A stretch of 64,000 nt of DNA from Tepidiformaceae bacterium (GTDB taxonomy: Bacteria > Chloroflexota > Dehalococcoidia > Tepidiformales > Tepidiformaceae): the NCBI GenBank assembly GCA_958295975.1, contig OY282446.1:124001-188000 (forward strand), given 5' to 3'. The position numbers and the translations under genes were made by a program. The notes below the pieces were generated by a model. The model saw nothing but the letters and a program-made list of their open reading frames with translations, was not told where the DNA came from and did not search any database. Shown here piece by piece: positions 15,546-23,892 of the stretch (positions within the stretch are counted from its first letter, which is position 1; each line of letters opens with the position of its first letter).

Positions 15546-16747
15546 GCGTCGCCCTCGACCCCGCCGGGGGCGTGACCAGCGCGGCGGGCTTCCGCGCGGG
15601 CGGGGCCTTCGCGGGCATCAAGCGGCCCGGCGAGGGCGCGCTCGACACGGGCCTGCTGCTTTCGGACCGGCCCTGCGCCGCCGCCGCCGTGTTCACGCGC
15701 AACCGCCTGCATTCGGCCTGCATCGACGTGAACCGCGAGCGGCTGGCGGGCGGGCGCGGCCGGGCGGTGGTGGTGAACAGCGGCAACGCCAACGCCAGCA
15801 CCGGCGAGCGCGGCCCGCGCGACGCCATCCGCATGACGGAGCTGGCGGCGGCGAAGGCGGGCCTGCCGCCCGAGGCCGTGTTCGTCTCCAGCACGGGCGT
15901 CATCGGCCGCCCCCTGGACATGGACCGCATCGCCGCGGGCATCGCGGCCATCGACGCGCGCGCGGACGCGGCGGGCGGCGACGAGTTCGCGCGCGCCATC
16001 CTCACCACCGACCTCGTGGCCAAGCACGGGGCCGCGCGCTTCGGCCCCTTCACGCTGGGCGGCTGCGCCAAGGGCTCGGGCATGATCCACCCGAACATGG
16101 CCACCATGCTCGCCTACCTCACGACGGACGCCGCCATCGCGCGCGAGCCGCTGCAGGCGGCCCTCGCGGAGGCCGCGGACCGCAGCTTCAACCTGATCAC
16201 GGTGGACGGCGACACGAGCCCCAGCGACACCGTCGTGCTCCTCGCCAACGGGGCCGCGGGGGGCGAGCCCGTCGCGCCCGGCAGCGCGCGCTTCGGCGAG
16301 TTCCGCGAGGCGCTGGACGCCGTCTGCATCCACCTGGCGAAGGCCATCGCGCGCGACGGCGAGGGCGCCACGAAGCTGATCGAGATTCGCGTGCGCGGGG
16401 CCGCCAGCGAGGACGAGGCGCGGCGGCTCGCGCGCCTCATCGGCACCTCCCCGCTGGTCAAGACGGCGGTGCACGGGGCCGACCCCAACTGGGGCCGCAT
16501 CGTCGGCGTCGTGGGGCGCTCGGACGCGGCCATCGTGGAGCAGGCCGTGACCGTGCGCGTCTGCGGCCACCTGCTCTTCGAACGCGCCGAGCCCGTGCCC
16601 TTCGACGAGGCCGAGGTCTCACGCGCCATGGCGGGCGCGGAGGTCGACATCGAGGTGGAGCTGGGCGCGGGCGCGGCGAGCGCCACCGGCTGGACCTGCG
16701 ACCTGGGCGACGGCTACATCCGCATCAACGCCGATTACACGACGTGA
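15542..16747 (+). CDS. argJ: bifunctional ornithine acetyltransferase/N-acetylglutamate synthase
   Basis: The 401-residue protein transfers the acetyl group from N-acetylornithine to glutamate, giving the economical cyclic pathway, and may also use acetyl-CoA. The autocleavage block GSGMIHPNMATML has the nucleophilic Thr188 after Ala187, so it should self-process into alpha and beta chains. The C-terminal blocks TVDGDTSPSDTV, HGADPNWGRI and DLGDGYIRINADYTT are intact. Its start and stop each overlap a neighbour by GTGA, placing it firmly in the argCJB unit. The presence of argJ explains why no argA or argE is needed nearby. Confidence 0.96.
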   Translation: MSVALDPAGGVTSAAGFRAGGAFAGIKRPGEGALDTGLLLSDRPCAAAAVFTRNRLHSACIDVNRERLAGGRGRAVVVNSGNANASTGERGPRDAIRMTELAAAKAGLPPEAVFVSSTGVIGRPLDMDRIAAGIAAIDARADAAGGDEFARAILTTDLVAKHGAARFGPFTLGGCAKGSGMIHPNMATMLAYLTTDAAIAREPLQAALAEAADRSFNLITVDGDTSPSDTVVLLANGAAGGEPVAPGSARFGEFREALDAVCIHLAKAIARDGEGATKLIEIRVRGAASEDEARRLARLIGTSPLVKTAVHGADPNWGRIVGVVGRSDAAIVEQAVTVRVCGHLLFERAEPVPFDEAEVSRAMAGAEVDIEVELGAGAASATGWTCDLGDGYIRINADYTT

Positions 16748-17526
16748 GCGGCGCGCCTCCGCTCGTGGTGAAGGTGGGGGGCGCCACGCTCGGCGACGCC
16801 GCCGGCGCGTTCCGCGACATCGCCGCCCTCGACCGCGCGGGCGCGAACCCCATCGTCGTGCACGGCGGCGGCGCGGAGGCCAGCCGCTGGCTCGACGCCC
16901 TGGGCGTGGAAAGCCGCTTCGTGGACGGCCTGCGCGTGACGGACGAGCGCGCTCTGCCGGTGGTCGTGGCCGTCTTCGCGGGGCTCGTGAACAAGCGCAT
17001 CGTGGCCGCCCTGAACGCGGCGGGGGCGCGCGCGGCGGGCCTTTCCGGGGCCGACGGGCGCACCCTCGAATGCGAGCGCGCGCGGCCCGAACTCGGCTTC
17101 GTGGGCACGCCCGTGCGGGCCAGCGCGGGGGCCGTGCTGGCCCTGCGCGGGGCGGGCTTCACGCCCGTCGTCAGCCCCGTCGGCGTCGTGCCCGGCGCGG
17201 AGCGCGACGAGCTGGTGAACGTGAACGCCGACGAGGCGGCCATCTGGGTGGCGCGGGCGGCGGGCGCGCGCGAGCTCGTCTTCCTCACCGACGTGGCGGG
17301 CGTGCGCGGCGAGGACGGCGCCGTCCTGCCCGAACTCGACGCCGCCCGCGTGCGCGCCCTGCGCGAGCGCGGCGTGGTCGCGGGCGGCATGATCCCGAAG
17401 ACCGACGCCTGCCTGCGCGCCGCCGCGGCGGGCCTTCGCAGCCGCATCCTCGACGGGCGCGAGGCGGGCGCGCTGCTCGACCGCGAGGGGCGCGGCACCC
17501 TCTTCCCGCCCGCCCCTCCGGCGTGA
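16744..17526 (+). CDS. argB: acetylglutamate kinase
   Basis: The 260-residue amino acid kinase phosphorylates N-acetylglutamate. Motifs seen are VVKVGGATLGD, the glycine-rich IVVHGGGAEASRWL, the AGLSGADGR loop, VNADEAA, LVFLTDVAGV and VAGGMIPKTDACLRAA. It is shorter at the N terminus than arginine-inhibited hexameric forms, which carry an extra helix, so strong feedback control by arginine is not obvious. GTG at 16744 overlaps the argJ stop. Confidence 0.94.
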   Translation: MSGAPPLVVKVGGATLGDAAGAFRDIAALDRAGANPIVVHGGGAEASRWLDALGVESRFVDGLRVTDERALPVVVAVFAGLVNKRIVAALNAAGARAAGLSGADGRTLECERARPELGFVGTPVRASAGAVLALRGAGFTPVVSPVGVVPGAERDELVNVNADEAAIWVARAAGARELVFLTDVAGVRGEDGAVLPELDAARVRALRERGVVAGGMIPKTDACLRAAAAGLRSRILDGREAGALLDREGRGTLFPPAPPA

Positions 17527-17540
17527 ACGCGCGCGCGGCG

Positions 17541-17546
17541 TAGAAT
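17541..17546 (+). promoter_or_regulatory. -10 box upstream of argD
   Basis: TAGAAT lies 41 bases before the argD ATG. The leader that follows carries GGGAG near 17574, so argD appears to have its own promoter and a conventional ribosome-binding site in addition to read-through from argCJB. Confidence 0.45.
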
Positions 17547-17587
17547 CGCGGGGGCCGGGATCGCCCGCGCCACGGGAGCCATGCGCC

Positions 17588-18778
17588 ATGACCGACTGGA
17601 TCGACCTCGAACGGCAGTACCTCTTCCAGAACTACGGACGCCAGCCCATCGTGCTCGAACGGGGCGAGGGCTCGCGCGTGCGGGACGTCGACGGGAAGGA
17701 GTACCTGGATTTCGTGGGCGGGCTGGCGGTCACGGCCCTGGGCCACGCCCACCCCGCCGTGACGCAGGCCGTGGCCGAGCAGGCGGCGCGGCTCGTGCAC
17801 GTCTCCAACCTCTACTACACGACGCCCATGATCGAGCTGGCGCGGCTGCTGGTGGAGCATTCGCCGCTGGACCGCGTGTTCTTCTGCAACTCCGGGGCGG
17901 AGGCGGTGGAGGCGGCGATCAAGCTGGCGCGCCGCCACGGGCACGACGAGCGCGGCGGCGCGCACGGCGTGATCGCCATGGAGGACGGGTTCCACGGGCG
18001 CAGCCTGGGGGCGCTGGCGGCCACGGGCACGGCCCGCTACCGCGAGCCCTTCGCGCCCATGCCGCCCGGCTTCACGCACGTCCCCTGGAACGACCTCGAC
18101 GCCCTCCGCGCCGCCACGGACGACGGCACGGTGGCCGTGCTCATGGAGCCGATGCAGGGCGAGGGCGGCGTGAACGCGCCCGCCGAGGGCTACCTGCGCG
18201 GCGTGCGCGACTGGTGCGACGAGCGCGGCCTGCTCCTCATCCTCGACGAGATACAGACGGGCGTGGGCCGCACGGGCACGCTCTGGGCGCACGAGCAGGA
18301 GGGCGTCGAGCCGGACATCATGTGCGTGGCCAAGGGGCTGGCCGGGGGCCTGCCCATCGGGGCCGTGCTCGCGCGCGAGTCGCTCGCGCGCCACCTCGTG
18401 CCCGGCGACCACGGCACCACCTTCGGCGCCAACCCCGTGGCCACGGCGGCGGGCGTGGCCGTGCTGCGCCACATCCTCGACAACGACGTGCTCGGGGCCG
18501 CGCGGCGCGCCTCCGAACGGCTGGTGACGCGCCTGCGGGCGATGGAGGACCGGCTGCCCGCCGTCACCGGCGTGCGCGGGCGCGGCCTGCTGCTGGCCGT
18601 GAGCCTCTCCGCCGAGGTCGCGGGCGAGGTGGTGGCCGCCTGCCGCGAGCGCGGGCTGCTCGTGAACAACGTGCGCCCCGACCGCATCCGCCTCATGCCC
18701 GCGCTGATCGTGGAGGACGCCGAGATCGACCGCGCCTGCGACATCCTCGAGGAAGCCATCCGGTGGGCGACCTCCTGA
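17588..18778 (+). CDS. argD: acetylornithine aminotransferase
   Basis: The 396-residue class III aminotransferase converts N-acetylglutamate semialdehyde and glutamate to N-acetylornithine. The PLP-binding sites are visible: FCNSGAEAVEAAIKLARR, FHGRSLGAL, the Asp of ILDEIQTGVGRTG, and the Schiff-base Lys249 in CVAKGLAGGLPIGAV, followed by GTTFGANPVATAAG. It lies between argB and argG, as expected for its role. The last codons overlap a small membrane-protein gene by 16 bases. Confidence 0.95.
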   Translation: MTDWIDLERQYLFQNYGRQPIVLERGEGSRVRDVDGKEYLDFVGGLAVTALGHAHPAVTQAVAEQAARLVHVSNLYYTTPMIELARLLVEHSPLDRVFFCNSGAEAVEAAIKLARRHGHDERGGAHGVIAMEDGFHGRSLGALAATGTARYREPFAPMPPGFTHVPWNDLDALRAATDDGTVAVLMEPMQGEGGVNAPAEGYLRGVRDWCDERGLLLILDEIQTGVGRTGTLWAHEQEGVEPDIMCVAKGLAGGLPIGAVLARESLARHLVPGDHGTTFGANPVATAAGVAVLRHILDNDVLGAARRASERLVTRLRAMEDRLPAVTGVRGRGLLLAVSLSAEVAGEVVAACRERGLLVNNVRPDRIRLMPALIVEDAEIDRACDILEEAIRWATS

Positions 18779-19056
18779 GCGGCGCCATCCTCATCGCGGG
18801 CACGCTGGCGACGGTGGCCTGCGTGGGCTGGGGCGTGCGCTGCCTGCTGGCCGCGCGCGCGGCGGACGGCCCCGTTTCGCCCTCCGGCGCGCTCGTGCTG
18901 GGGGGAACGGCGGGCGCGGCCCTGGGGCTGGCCTTCGCGCCCTTCGCCCTCACGGGGGCGCTGCCCGCGGCGCTGAGCGCCATCGCCATCGCCCTGCTGG
19001 CGCTCGCGCTGGCGGGGACCATCGCCGCCTGGGCGTTCCTGCGCCGCGCCGTCTAG
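18763..19056 (+). CDS. small membrane protein inside the arginine operon
   Basis: A 97-residue protein with three hydrophobic segments (about residues 4-30, 42-60 and 66-93) and almost no charged residues. The GTG at 18763 lies inside the last codons of argD and has GAGGAA seven bases upstream, so it is probably translated with argD. No family is recognised. It could be a transporter accessory or simply a passenger in the operon. Confidence 0.6.
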   Translation: MGDLLSGAILIAGTLATVACVGWGVRCLLAARAADGPVSPSGALVLGGTAGAALGLAFAPFALTGALPAALSAIAIALLALALAGTIAAWAFLRRAV

Positions 19057-19068
19057 CGGCGGGCGCGC

Positions 19069-19074
19069 TACCCT
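19069..19074 (+). promoter_or_regulatory. -10 box upstream of argG
   Basis: TACCCT lies 26 bases before the argG GTG, leaving a short leader with the GGGAGG site at 19089-19094. Confidence 0.35.
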
Positions 19075-19100
19075 GTGGGGGAACGGACGGGAGGACGCGC

Positions 19101-20354
19101 GTGCCGGCACTGGTTCTCGCCTACAGCGGCGGACTCGACACCACCACCGCCATCACCTGGCTCACGAAGGAGCGCGGCTACGACGTGATCGCGCTCAACG
19201 TCGACGTGGGCATGAGCCGCGAGCAGGACGTGCTGGAGGAGCGCGGGCTGGCGGCGGGCGCGGCCCGCGTGATCGTGGTGGACGCGCGCGAGGAGTTCCT
19301 GCGCCATTTCGCCTTCCCCGCCCTCGCCGCCGGGGCCGTCTACCAGGACGCCTATCCCCTCGCCACCGCCCTCGCCAGGCCGCTCATGGCCAGGCTGCTC
19401 GTGGACGCCGCCCGCGAGGAGGGGGCCGTCGCCGTCGCCCATGGCTGCACGGGCAAGGGCAACGACCAGGTGCGCTTCGACGTGGGCATCCGCACGCTCG
19501 ACCCCGCCCTCGCCATCGTCGCGCCCGCGCGCGAGCAGGCCATGTCGCGCGAAGCCGAGATCGACTACCTGCGCGAGCACGGCGTGGCCATCGCCTGGGA
19601 AACGAAGGGCTCCTTCAGCATCGACGAGAACATCTGGGGCCGCAGCGTGGAGGCGGGCGCGCTCGAGGACCCGTGGGCCGAGCCGCCGCCGTCCGCCTTC
19701 GCCTGGACGCGCGCCCCCGCCGACGCCCCCGCGGACGGCGTGGAGCTGACCATCTCCTTCGAGCGCGGCGCGCCCGTGGCCATCGACGGGGAGGCGCTCG
19801 CGCCCGTGGCCATCGTGGAGCGGCTGAACGAGCTGGGCGGGGAGCACGGCGTGGGCCGCGTGGACCACATCGAGGACCGCCTCGTGGGCATCAAGAGCCG
19901 CGAAATCTACGAGGCCCCGGCGGCCGTCGCGCTGCACGCCGCCCACCGCGCGCTCGAAACGATGACGCTCTCGCGGAGCCAGCTGCGGCTGAAGCGCCAG
20001 CTGGCCGCCGAATACGCCGAGCTCATCTACGACGGCCTCTGGTTCAGCGCCCATCACCAGGACATCGCCGCCTACATGGCCAGCACGCAGCGCCACGTGA
20101 GCGGCGAGACGCGCCTGCGCCTGCGGCAGGGGGCGGTGACGGTGACGGGGCGCCGCGCCGCGGCCTCGCTCTACGACCGCGCCCTCGCCACCTACGACCG
20201 CGAGGACGCCTTCGACCAGAGCTCGGCCACGGGCTTCATCGACATCTGGGGGCTGCAGACGCGCGTGCAGGCCCGCCGCCAGCTGCTGGACCAGATGCCG
20301 GGCGCGCTCCACATCGCCAGCCCCGCCGGCGCCATCGGGGAGGGAAGCCCGTGA
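19101..20354 (+). CDS. argG: argininosuccinate synthase
   Basis: The 417-residue enzyme joins citrulline and aspartate using ATP. The PP-loop LAYSGGLDTT is at residues 6-15. The family blocks VAHGCTGKGNDQVRF, DENIWGRSVE, ALHAAHRALETMTLSR and YDGLWFSAHHQDI are present, and the length is typical. GTG at 19101 follows GGGAGG. The gene overlaps the next small frame by GTGA. argH and argF, needed to complete the pathway, are not in this window. Confidence 0.96.
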   Translation: MPALVLAYSGGLDTTTAITWLTKERGYDVIALNVDVGMSREQDVLEERGLAAGAARVIVVDAREEFLRHFAFPALAAGAVYQDAYPLATALARPLMARLLVDAAREEGAVAVAHGCTGKGNDQVRFDVGIRTLDPALAIVAPAREQAMSREAEIDYLREHGVAIAWETKGSFSIDENIWGRSVEAGALEDPWAEPPPSAFAWTRAPADAPADGVELTISFERGAPVAIDGEALAPVAIVERLNELGGEHGVGRVDHIEDRLVGIKSREIYEAPAAVALHAAHRALETMTLSRSQLRLKRQLAAEYAELIYDGLWFSAHHQDIAAYMASTQRHVSGETRLRLRQGAVTVTGRRAAASLYDRALATYDREDAFDQSSATGFIDIWGLQTRVQARRQLLDQMPGALHIASPAGAIGEGSP

Positions 20355-20695
20355 GCACGGCGCAGGCGGAGGCCGCCGTCCGCTACCACGGCCCCGGCGA
20401 GGGCGGCGAGCTGTGGGGCGGCACGCAGGCCGATTTCGTGATCGAGTGGCCGGGCCACCCCGACCGCGAGGTGGCCGTCCTGCTCCAGCACGCCGCCGCC
20501 GCCGAGCTGGCGCGCGCCGCGGGCGAGGACGACGGCGACGCCTTCCGCGCACGTGCCGCGCGGCTCGCGGGCGCGGCCTGGCTGGCGGCGGGGGTGGCGC
20601 GCGGCGAGCGCCTCGACTCCTTCGCCGTCATCTCCGCGGCCACGCTGCGCGAGCGCCCTGAACTGGTCGGGGCCGTGCGCGCGGGCGCGGCCTGA
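20351..20695 (+). CDS. hypothetical protein after argG
   Basis: A 114-residue soluble protein (MSTAQAEAAVRYHGPGEGGELWGG at the start, then FVIEWPGHPDREVAVLLQHAA, and Ala-rich helices). The start overlaps the argG stop by four bases, so it is translationally coupled to arginine synthesis. It is not argH and shows no cysteine, nucleotide-binding or helix-turn-helix motif. Base composition and codon use match the neighbours, which supports it as a real gene. Confidence 0.6.
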   Translation: MSTAQAEAAVRYHGPGEGGELWGGTQADFVIEWPGHPDREVAVLLQHAAAAELARAAGEDDGDAFRARAARLAGAAWLAAGVARGERLDSFAVISAATLRERPELVGAVRAGAA

Positions 20696-20703
20696 GGCCC
20701 GCC

Positions 20704-21249
20704 GTGGCGGCGGAGCGCCCGCGCCGCGTCCCCGTCGACCGCGAGGCCGCGCGGCCCGCCGCGGACGCGGACTCGTGCGACTGCCCGCGGCTGGACCGCG
20801 ACGAGTGGCACGAGGTGGAGAGCGACTGGGGCGACATCGCCTTCGCGCGCGTGGCCATGCCCGCGCTCTTCGGCGTGCCCCTGCGCTTCTGGCGGCAACG
20901 GCGCGGCCTGATCGAGCGCGCGGAGGCGGCGGGCGCCGTGCCCGAGGACGCCATGCTGCTGCTGGGGCCGGGGCGGCTGCGGCGCACGGCCATGCTGGAG
21001 GTGGAGGACGCCGACCGCTCGGCGCGCGGCATCGTCGTGCCCGGCGGCGTCGCCTGGACGCGCCTGCTGCCCGCGCCCTGGGGCCGCATGCGCGCCCTCA
21101 TGGGGGAGACGAAGCGGCTCGCGCGCGAACGCTACGGGCGCAACCCCGACACCGTCTGGGTGTGGTACCTCACCTGCCGCGTCTGCTCCGCCGCCCGCGA
21201 ATTCGAGACGCTCTTCGTGGCGCACTACCGGCGGCGTCCGGCGGGATGA
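20704..21249 (+). CDS. conserved-looking hypothetical protein with N-terminal CDC motif
   Basis: The 181-residue protein has SCDCPRLDRDEWHEVESDWGDIAF near residue 24, a hydrophobic central segment AMPALFGVPLRFWRQRRGL, and a C-terminal part rich in aromatic residues (DTVWVWYLTCRVCSAAREFETLF). The CxC near the start and the CRVC near the end could bind a metal together. Starting at GTG 20704, it follows the previous gene after eight bases. I do not recognise a characterised family, and a hydrolase or iron-binding role would be a guess. Confidence 0.6.
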   Translation: MAAERPRRVPVDREAARPAADADSCDCPRLDRDEWHEVESDWGDIAFARVAMPALFGVPLRFWRQRRGLIERAEAAGAVPEDAMLLLGPGRLRRTAMLEVEDADRSARGIVVPGGVAWTRLLPAPWGRMRALMGETKRLARERYGRNPDTVWVWYLTCRVCSAAREFETLFVAHYRRRPAG

Positions 21250-21268
21250 CCGCAGGCGCGCGCTCCGC

Positions 21269-21274
21269 TACGAT
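21269..21274 (+). promoter_or_regulatory. -10 box of the leuS leader
   Basis: TACGAT is followed by seven bases and the ATG of the leader peptide at 21282, the same leaderless-type spacing as elsewhere in the window. Confidence 0.5.
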
Positions 21275-21281
21275 CGGGGCG

Positions 21282-21356
21282 ATGACGACGATGACACCGG
21301 AACGACCGGCGCAGACGGGCGCGTTGCTCGCCCTTCCGCGGCCTCGCGGCGCATAG
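21282..21356 (+). CDS. leuS leader peptide
   Basis: A 24-codon frame (MTTMTPERPAQTGALLALPR, then PRGA) lies between the leuS promoter and leuS. It contains three leucines in four codons near its end: TTG, CTC, GCC, CTT at 21324-21335. TTG and CTT are rare leucine codons in DNA this GC-rich. Its stop codon TAG (21354-21356) falls within a strong hairpin. Position, leucine clustering and overlap with the hairpin are those of a ribosome-mediated attenuation leader that senses charged tRNA-Leu. The call is an inference from sequence; no homologue comparison was possible. Confidence 0.6.
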   Translation: MTTMTPERPAQTGALLALPRPRGA

Positions 21357-21369
21357 CCGGCGAGGCCGT
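21338..21369 (+). promoter_or_regulatory. leuS leader hairpin 1
   Basis: A perfect nine-base inverted repeat, CGGCCTCGC at 21339-21347 and GCGAGGCCG at 21360-21368, begins four bases after the last leucine codon of the leader peptide. An inner GGC/GCC pairing surrounds the stop codon. A ribosome waiting on the leucine codons would cover the 5' arm. A pyrimidine run (TCCCTCCTTCCCC) follows, with no T-run, so it is not a textbook intrinsic terminator. Confidence 0.6.
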
Positions 21370-21387
21370 CCCTCCTTCCCCACGCCC

Positions 21388-21446
21388 GTTCCCCGGCGGC
21401 GGCGCGCCCGCGCGCGCGGGGAACCCGCAGCAGCGAGGAGTTCCCC
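21388..21446 (+). promoter_or_regulatory. leuS leader alternative hairpins over the ribosome-binding site
   Basis: GGGGAAC at 21418-21424 can pair upstream with GTTCCCC at 21388-21394 (extended to eight pairs with the flanking G-C) or downstream with GTTCCCC at 21440-21446, directly before the leuS ATG and overlapping the last base of the GAGGAG site at 21435-21440. The two pairings exclude each other, which gives a ready on/off switch for leuS translation. This is seen in sequence; the switching itself is inference. Confidence 0.55.
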
Positions 21447-23888
21447 ATGCCCGATCGTTACAACCCGCACGCCATCGAGCCGAAATGGCGGGAGCGCTGG
21501 CGGGCGGATGGCATCGACCGCGCCCGCGACGACGACGAGCGGCCCGCCTGGTACGCGCTCACCATGTTCCCCTACCCCTCGGGGGACCTGCACACGGGCC
21601 ACTGGTACGCCATGGCCCCCAGCGACGCCGCCGCCCGCTTCCAGCGCATGCGGGGCCGCAACGTGCTCTTTCCCATCGGCTTCGACGCCTTCGGGCTGCC
21701 CGCGGAGAACGCCGCCATCCGCCACGGCGAGGACCCTGGGAGCTGGACGCACGGGAACATCGAGCGCATGCGCGAACAGCTGCGCACGATGGGCGCGAGC
21801 TTCGACTGGGAGCGCGAAATCGTCACCTGCGACCCCGACTACTACCGCTGGACGCAGTGGTGGTTCCTGAAGCTGCACGAGCGGGGGCTGGCCTACCGCG
21901 CCGAAGCCGCCGCCAACTGGTGCCCCGGCTGCCGCACCGTGCTGGCCAACGAGCAGGTGCTGGACGGGCGCTGCGAGCGCTCCGACGACGCCGTGGAGCG
22001 CCGCTTCCTCACGCAGTGGTTCTTCCGCATCACCGCCTACGCCGGGGAGCTGCTCGATTTCAGCGGGCTGGACTGGCCGGAGCGCGTCATGGCCATGCAG
22101 CGCAACTGGATCGGGCGCTCCGAGGGCGCGAACCTGCGCTTCCCCGTCGACGTCGCGGGCGTGGACGAGCCGCTCACCGTCTTCACCACGCGCCCCGACA
22201 CCGTGTACGGGGCCACCTTCATGGCGCTCGCGCCCGAACACCCGCTGGTGGCGCGCATCGTCACGGAGGCGCAGCGCGCGGCGGTGGACGCCTGCGTGGC
22301 GGCCACGGCGCGCACGCCGGAGGTCGAGCGCCTCGCCGCCGGGCGCGCGCGCACGGGCGCGTTCACGGGCGCGTACGCGATCAACCCCTTCACGGGCGCG
22401 CGCATCCCCGTCTGGATCGCGGACTACGTGCTGGCGACCTACGGCACGGGCGCGATCATGGCCGTGCCCGCGCACGACGAGCGCGATTTCGCCTTCGCCC
22501 GCGCGCACGGCCTCGACGTGGTCCCCGTCCTCGACCACGAAAGCATCGACACGGACGCGCCCCTGGCGGCGGCCTTCACCGAGGGTCGCGCCATGATCAA
22601 CTCCGGGCCCTTCGACGGCACGCCCGCGGGCGAGGCCTTCGACGCCGTCGTCGCCCACGCCGAGGCCGGGGGCATGGGCGAGCGCGCCGTCACCCATCGC
22701 CTGCGCGACTGGCTCATCTCGCGCCAGCGCTACTGGGGCGCGCCCATCCCCATGGTCCACTGCGACGCCTGCGGCATCGTGCCCGTGCCGGAGTCCGACC
22801 TGCCCGTGCTCCTGCCGGAGGGCGCGCGCTTCGAGCCGACAGGCCAGTCGCCCCTCACGCAGATCGCGGAGTGGGTGAACGTGGCCTGCCCCGACTGCGG
22901 GGGGGAGGCGCGGCGCGAGACGGACACGCTCGACACCTTCATGTGCTCGAGCTGGTACCAGATGCGCTACATCGACCCACGCAACGCGGAGCGCCCCTTT
23001 TCGCCCGAAGCGGCGCGGCGCTGGCTGCCCGTGGACCTCTACACGGGCGGCGCGGAGCACGCCGTCATGCACCTGCTCTACACGCGCTTCTTCTGGAAGG
23101 CGGCGCGCGACGCGGGCATCGTGGAGGGCGACGAGCCCATGAAGCGGCTCTTCAACCAGGGCGTGATCGTGGGCCCCGACGGCAACCGCATGTCCAAGAG
23201 CCGCGGCAACGTGGTCGCGCCCGACGAGCAGGTGGAGCGGCACGGGGCGGACGCCTTCCGCTGCCAGCTGATGTTCATCGGCCCGTGGGACCAGGGCGGC
23301 CCCTACAACCCCGGCGGCATGCCCGGCATCGTGCGCTGGCTCAACCGCCTCTGGTCCGTGGCCACGGGACCGCCGCCCGAGGGCGCGCCCGACGCGGAGG
23401 CCGCGCGCGCCCTGGGGGCCGCCGCCCAGCGCGCCATCCGCGACGTGACCGCCGACGTCGAGGATTTCCGCTTCAACACCGCCATCGCGCGGCTCATGGA
23501 GTTCACGACCGCCCTGGCGCGCGCGGGGGAGAGCGGCGGCGTGGGGCGCGACGATTGGGAACGCGCCGCGGAGACGCTCATCCTGCTGACGGCCCCCTTC
23601 GCGCCGCACGTCGCCGAGGAGCTGTGGGAGCGCCGCGGCAAGCCCTACAGCGTGCACCGGCAGGCGTGGCCCGCGCTCGACGAGTCGCTCGCCGAGCGGG
23701 AGACGGTGGAGATCGCCGTGCAGGTGAACGGCAGGGTGCGCGACCGGCTGACGCTCCCCGCCGGGGCGGGCGAGGAGGAGGCGCTGGCGCTGGCGCTGGC
23801 CAGCGCGCGCGTGCGGGGCCATGTGGGGGACGGGGCGCCGCGCCGCGTCGTCTACGTGCCCGGCAAGCTCCTCAACATCGTCGCCTGA
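21447..23888 (+). CDS. leuS: leucine-tRNA ligase
   Basis: An 813-residue class Ia synthetase. The HIGH motif is HTGH in MFPYPSGDLHTGHWYAM (about residues 49-52), the CP1 editing domain spans roughly 220-410 with TTRPDTVYGATFM and GTGAIMAVPAHDERD, and the KMSKS loop is RMSKSRGN (about 581-588). The zinc-ribbon insertion CPGCRTVLANEQV is present. The ATG at 21447 follows GAGGAG by six bases. The preceding leader suggests control by leucyl-tRNA supply. Confidence 0.97.
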   Translation: MPDRYNPHAIEPKWRERWRADGIDRARDDDERPAWYALTMFPYPSGDLHTGHWYAMAPSDAAARFQRMRGRNVLFPIGFDAFGLPAENAAIRHGEDPGSWTHGNIERMREQLRTMGASFDWEREIVTCDPDYYRWTQWWFLKLHERGLAYRAEAAANWCPGCRTVLANEQVLDGRCERSDDAVERRFLTQWFFRITAYAGELLDFSGLDWPERVMAMQRNWIGRSEGANLRFPVDVAGVDEPLTVFTTRPDTVYGATFMALAPEHPLVARIVTEAQRAAVDACVAATARTPEVERLAAGRARTGAFTGAYAINPFTGARIPVWIADYVLATYGTGAIMAVPAHDERDFAFARAHGLDVVPVLDHESIDTDAPLAAAFTEGRAMINSGPFDGTPAGEAFDAVVAHAEAGGMGERAVTHRLRDWLISRQRYWGAPIPMVHCDACGIVPVPESDLPVLLPEGARFEPTGQSPLTQIAEWVNVACPDCGGEARRETDTLDTFMCSSWYQMRYIDPRNAERPFSPEAARRWLPVDLYTGGAEHAVMHLLYTRFFWKAARDAGIVEGDEPMKRLFNQGVIVGPDGNRMSKSRGNVVAPDEQVERHGADAFRCQLMFIGPWDQGGPYNPGGMPGIVRWLNRLWSVATGPPPEGAPDAEAARALGAAAQRAIRDVTADVEDFRFNTAIARLMEFTTALARAGESGGVGRDDWERAAETLILLTAPFAPHVAEELWERRGKPYSVHRQAWPALDESLAERETVEIAVQVNGRVRDRLTLPAGAGEEEALALALASARVRGHVGDGAPRRVVYVPGKLLNIVA

Positions 23889-23892
23889 GCCG

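Noticed and set aside
20351-20695. argH downstream of argG.
   Set aside because: The frame is only 114 residues and lacks every fumarase/aspartase-superfamily motif.
21250-21446. A T-box riboswitch in front of leuS.
   Set aside because: No T-box sequence, specifier bulge or terminator/antiterminator of that class is visible; the leader-peptide model fits better.
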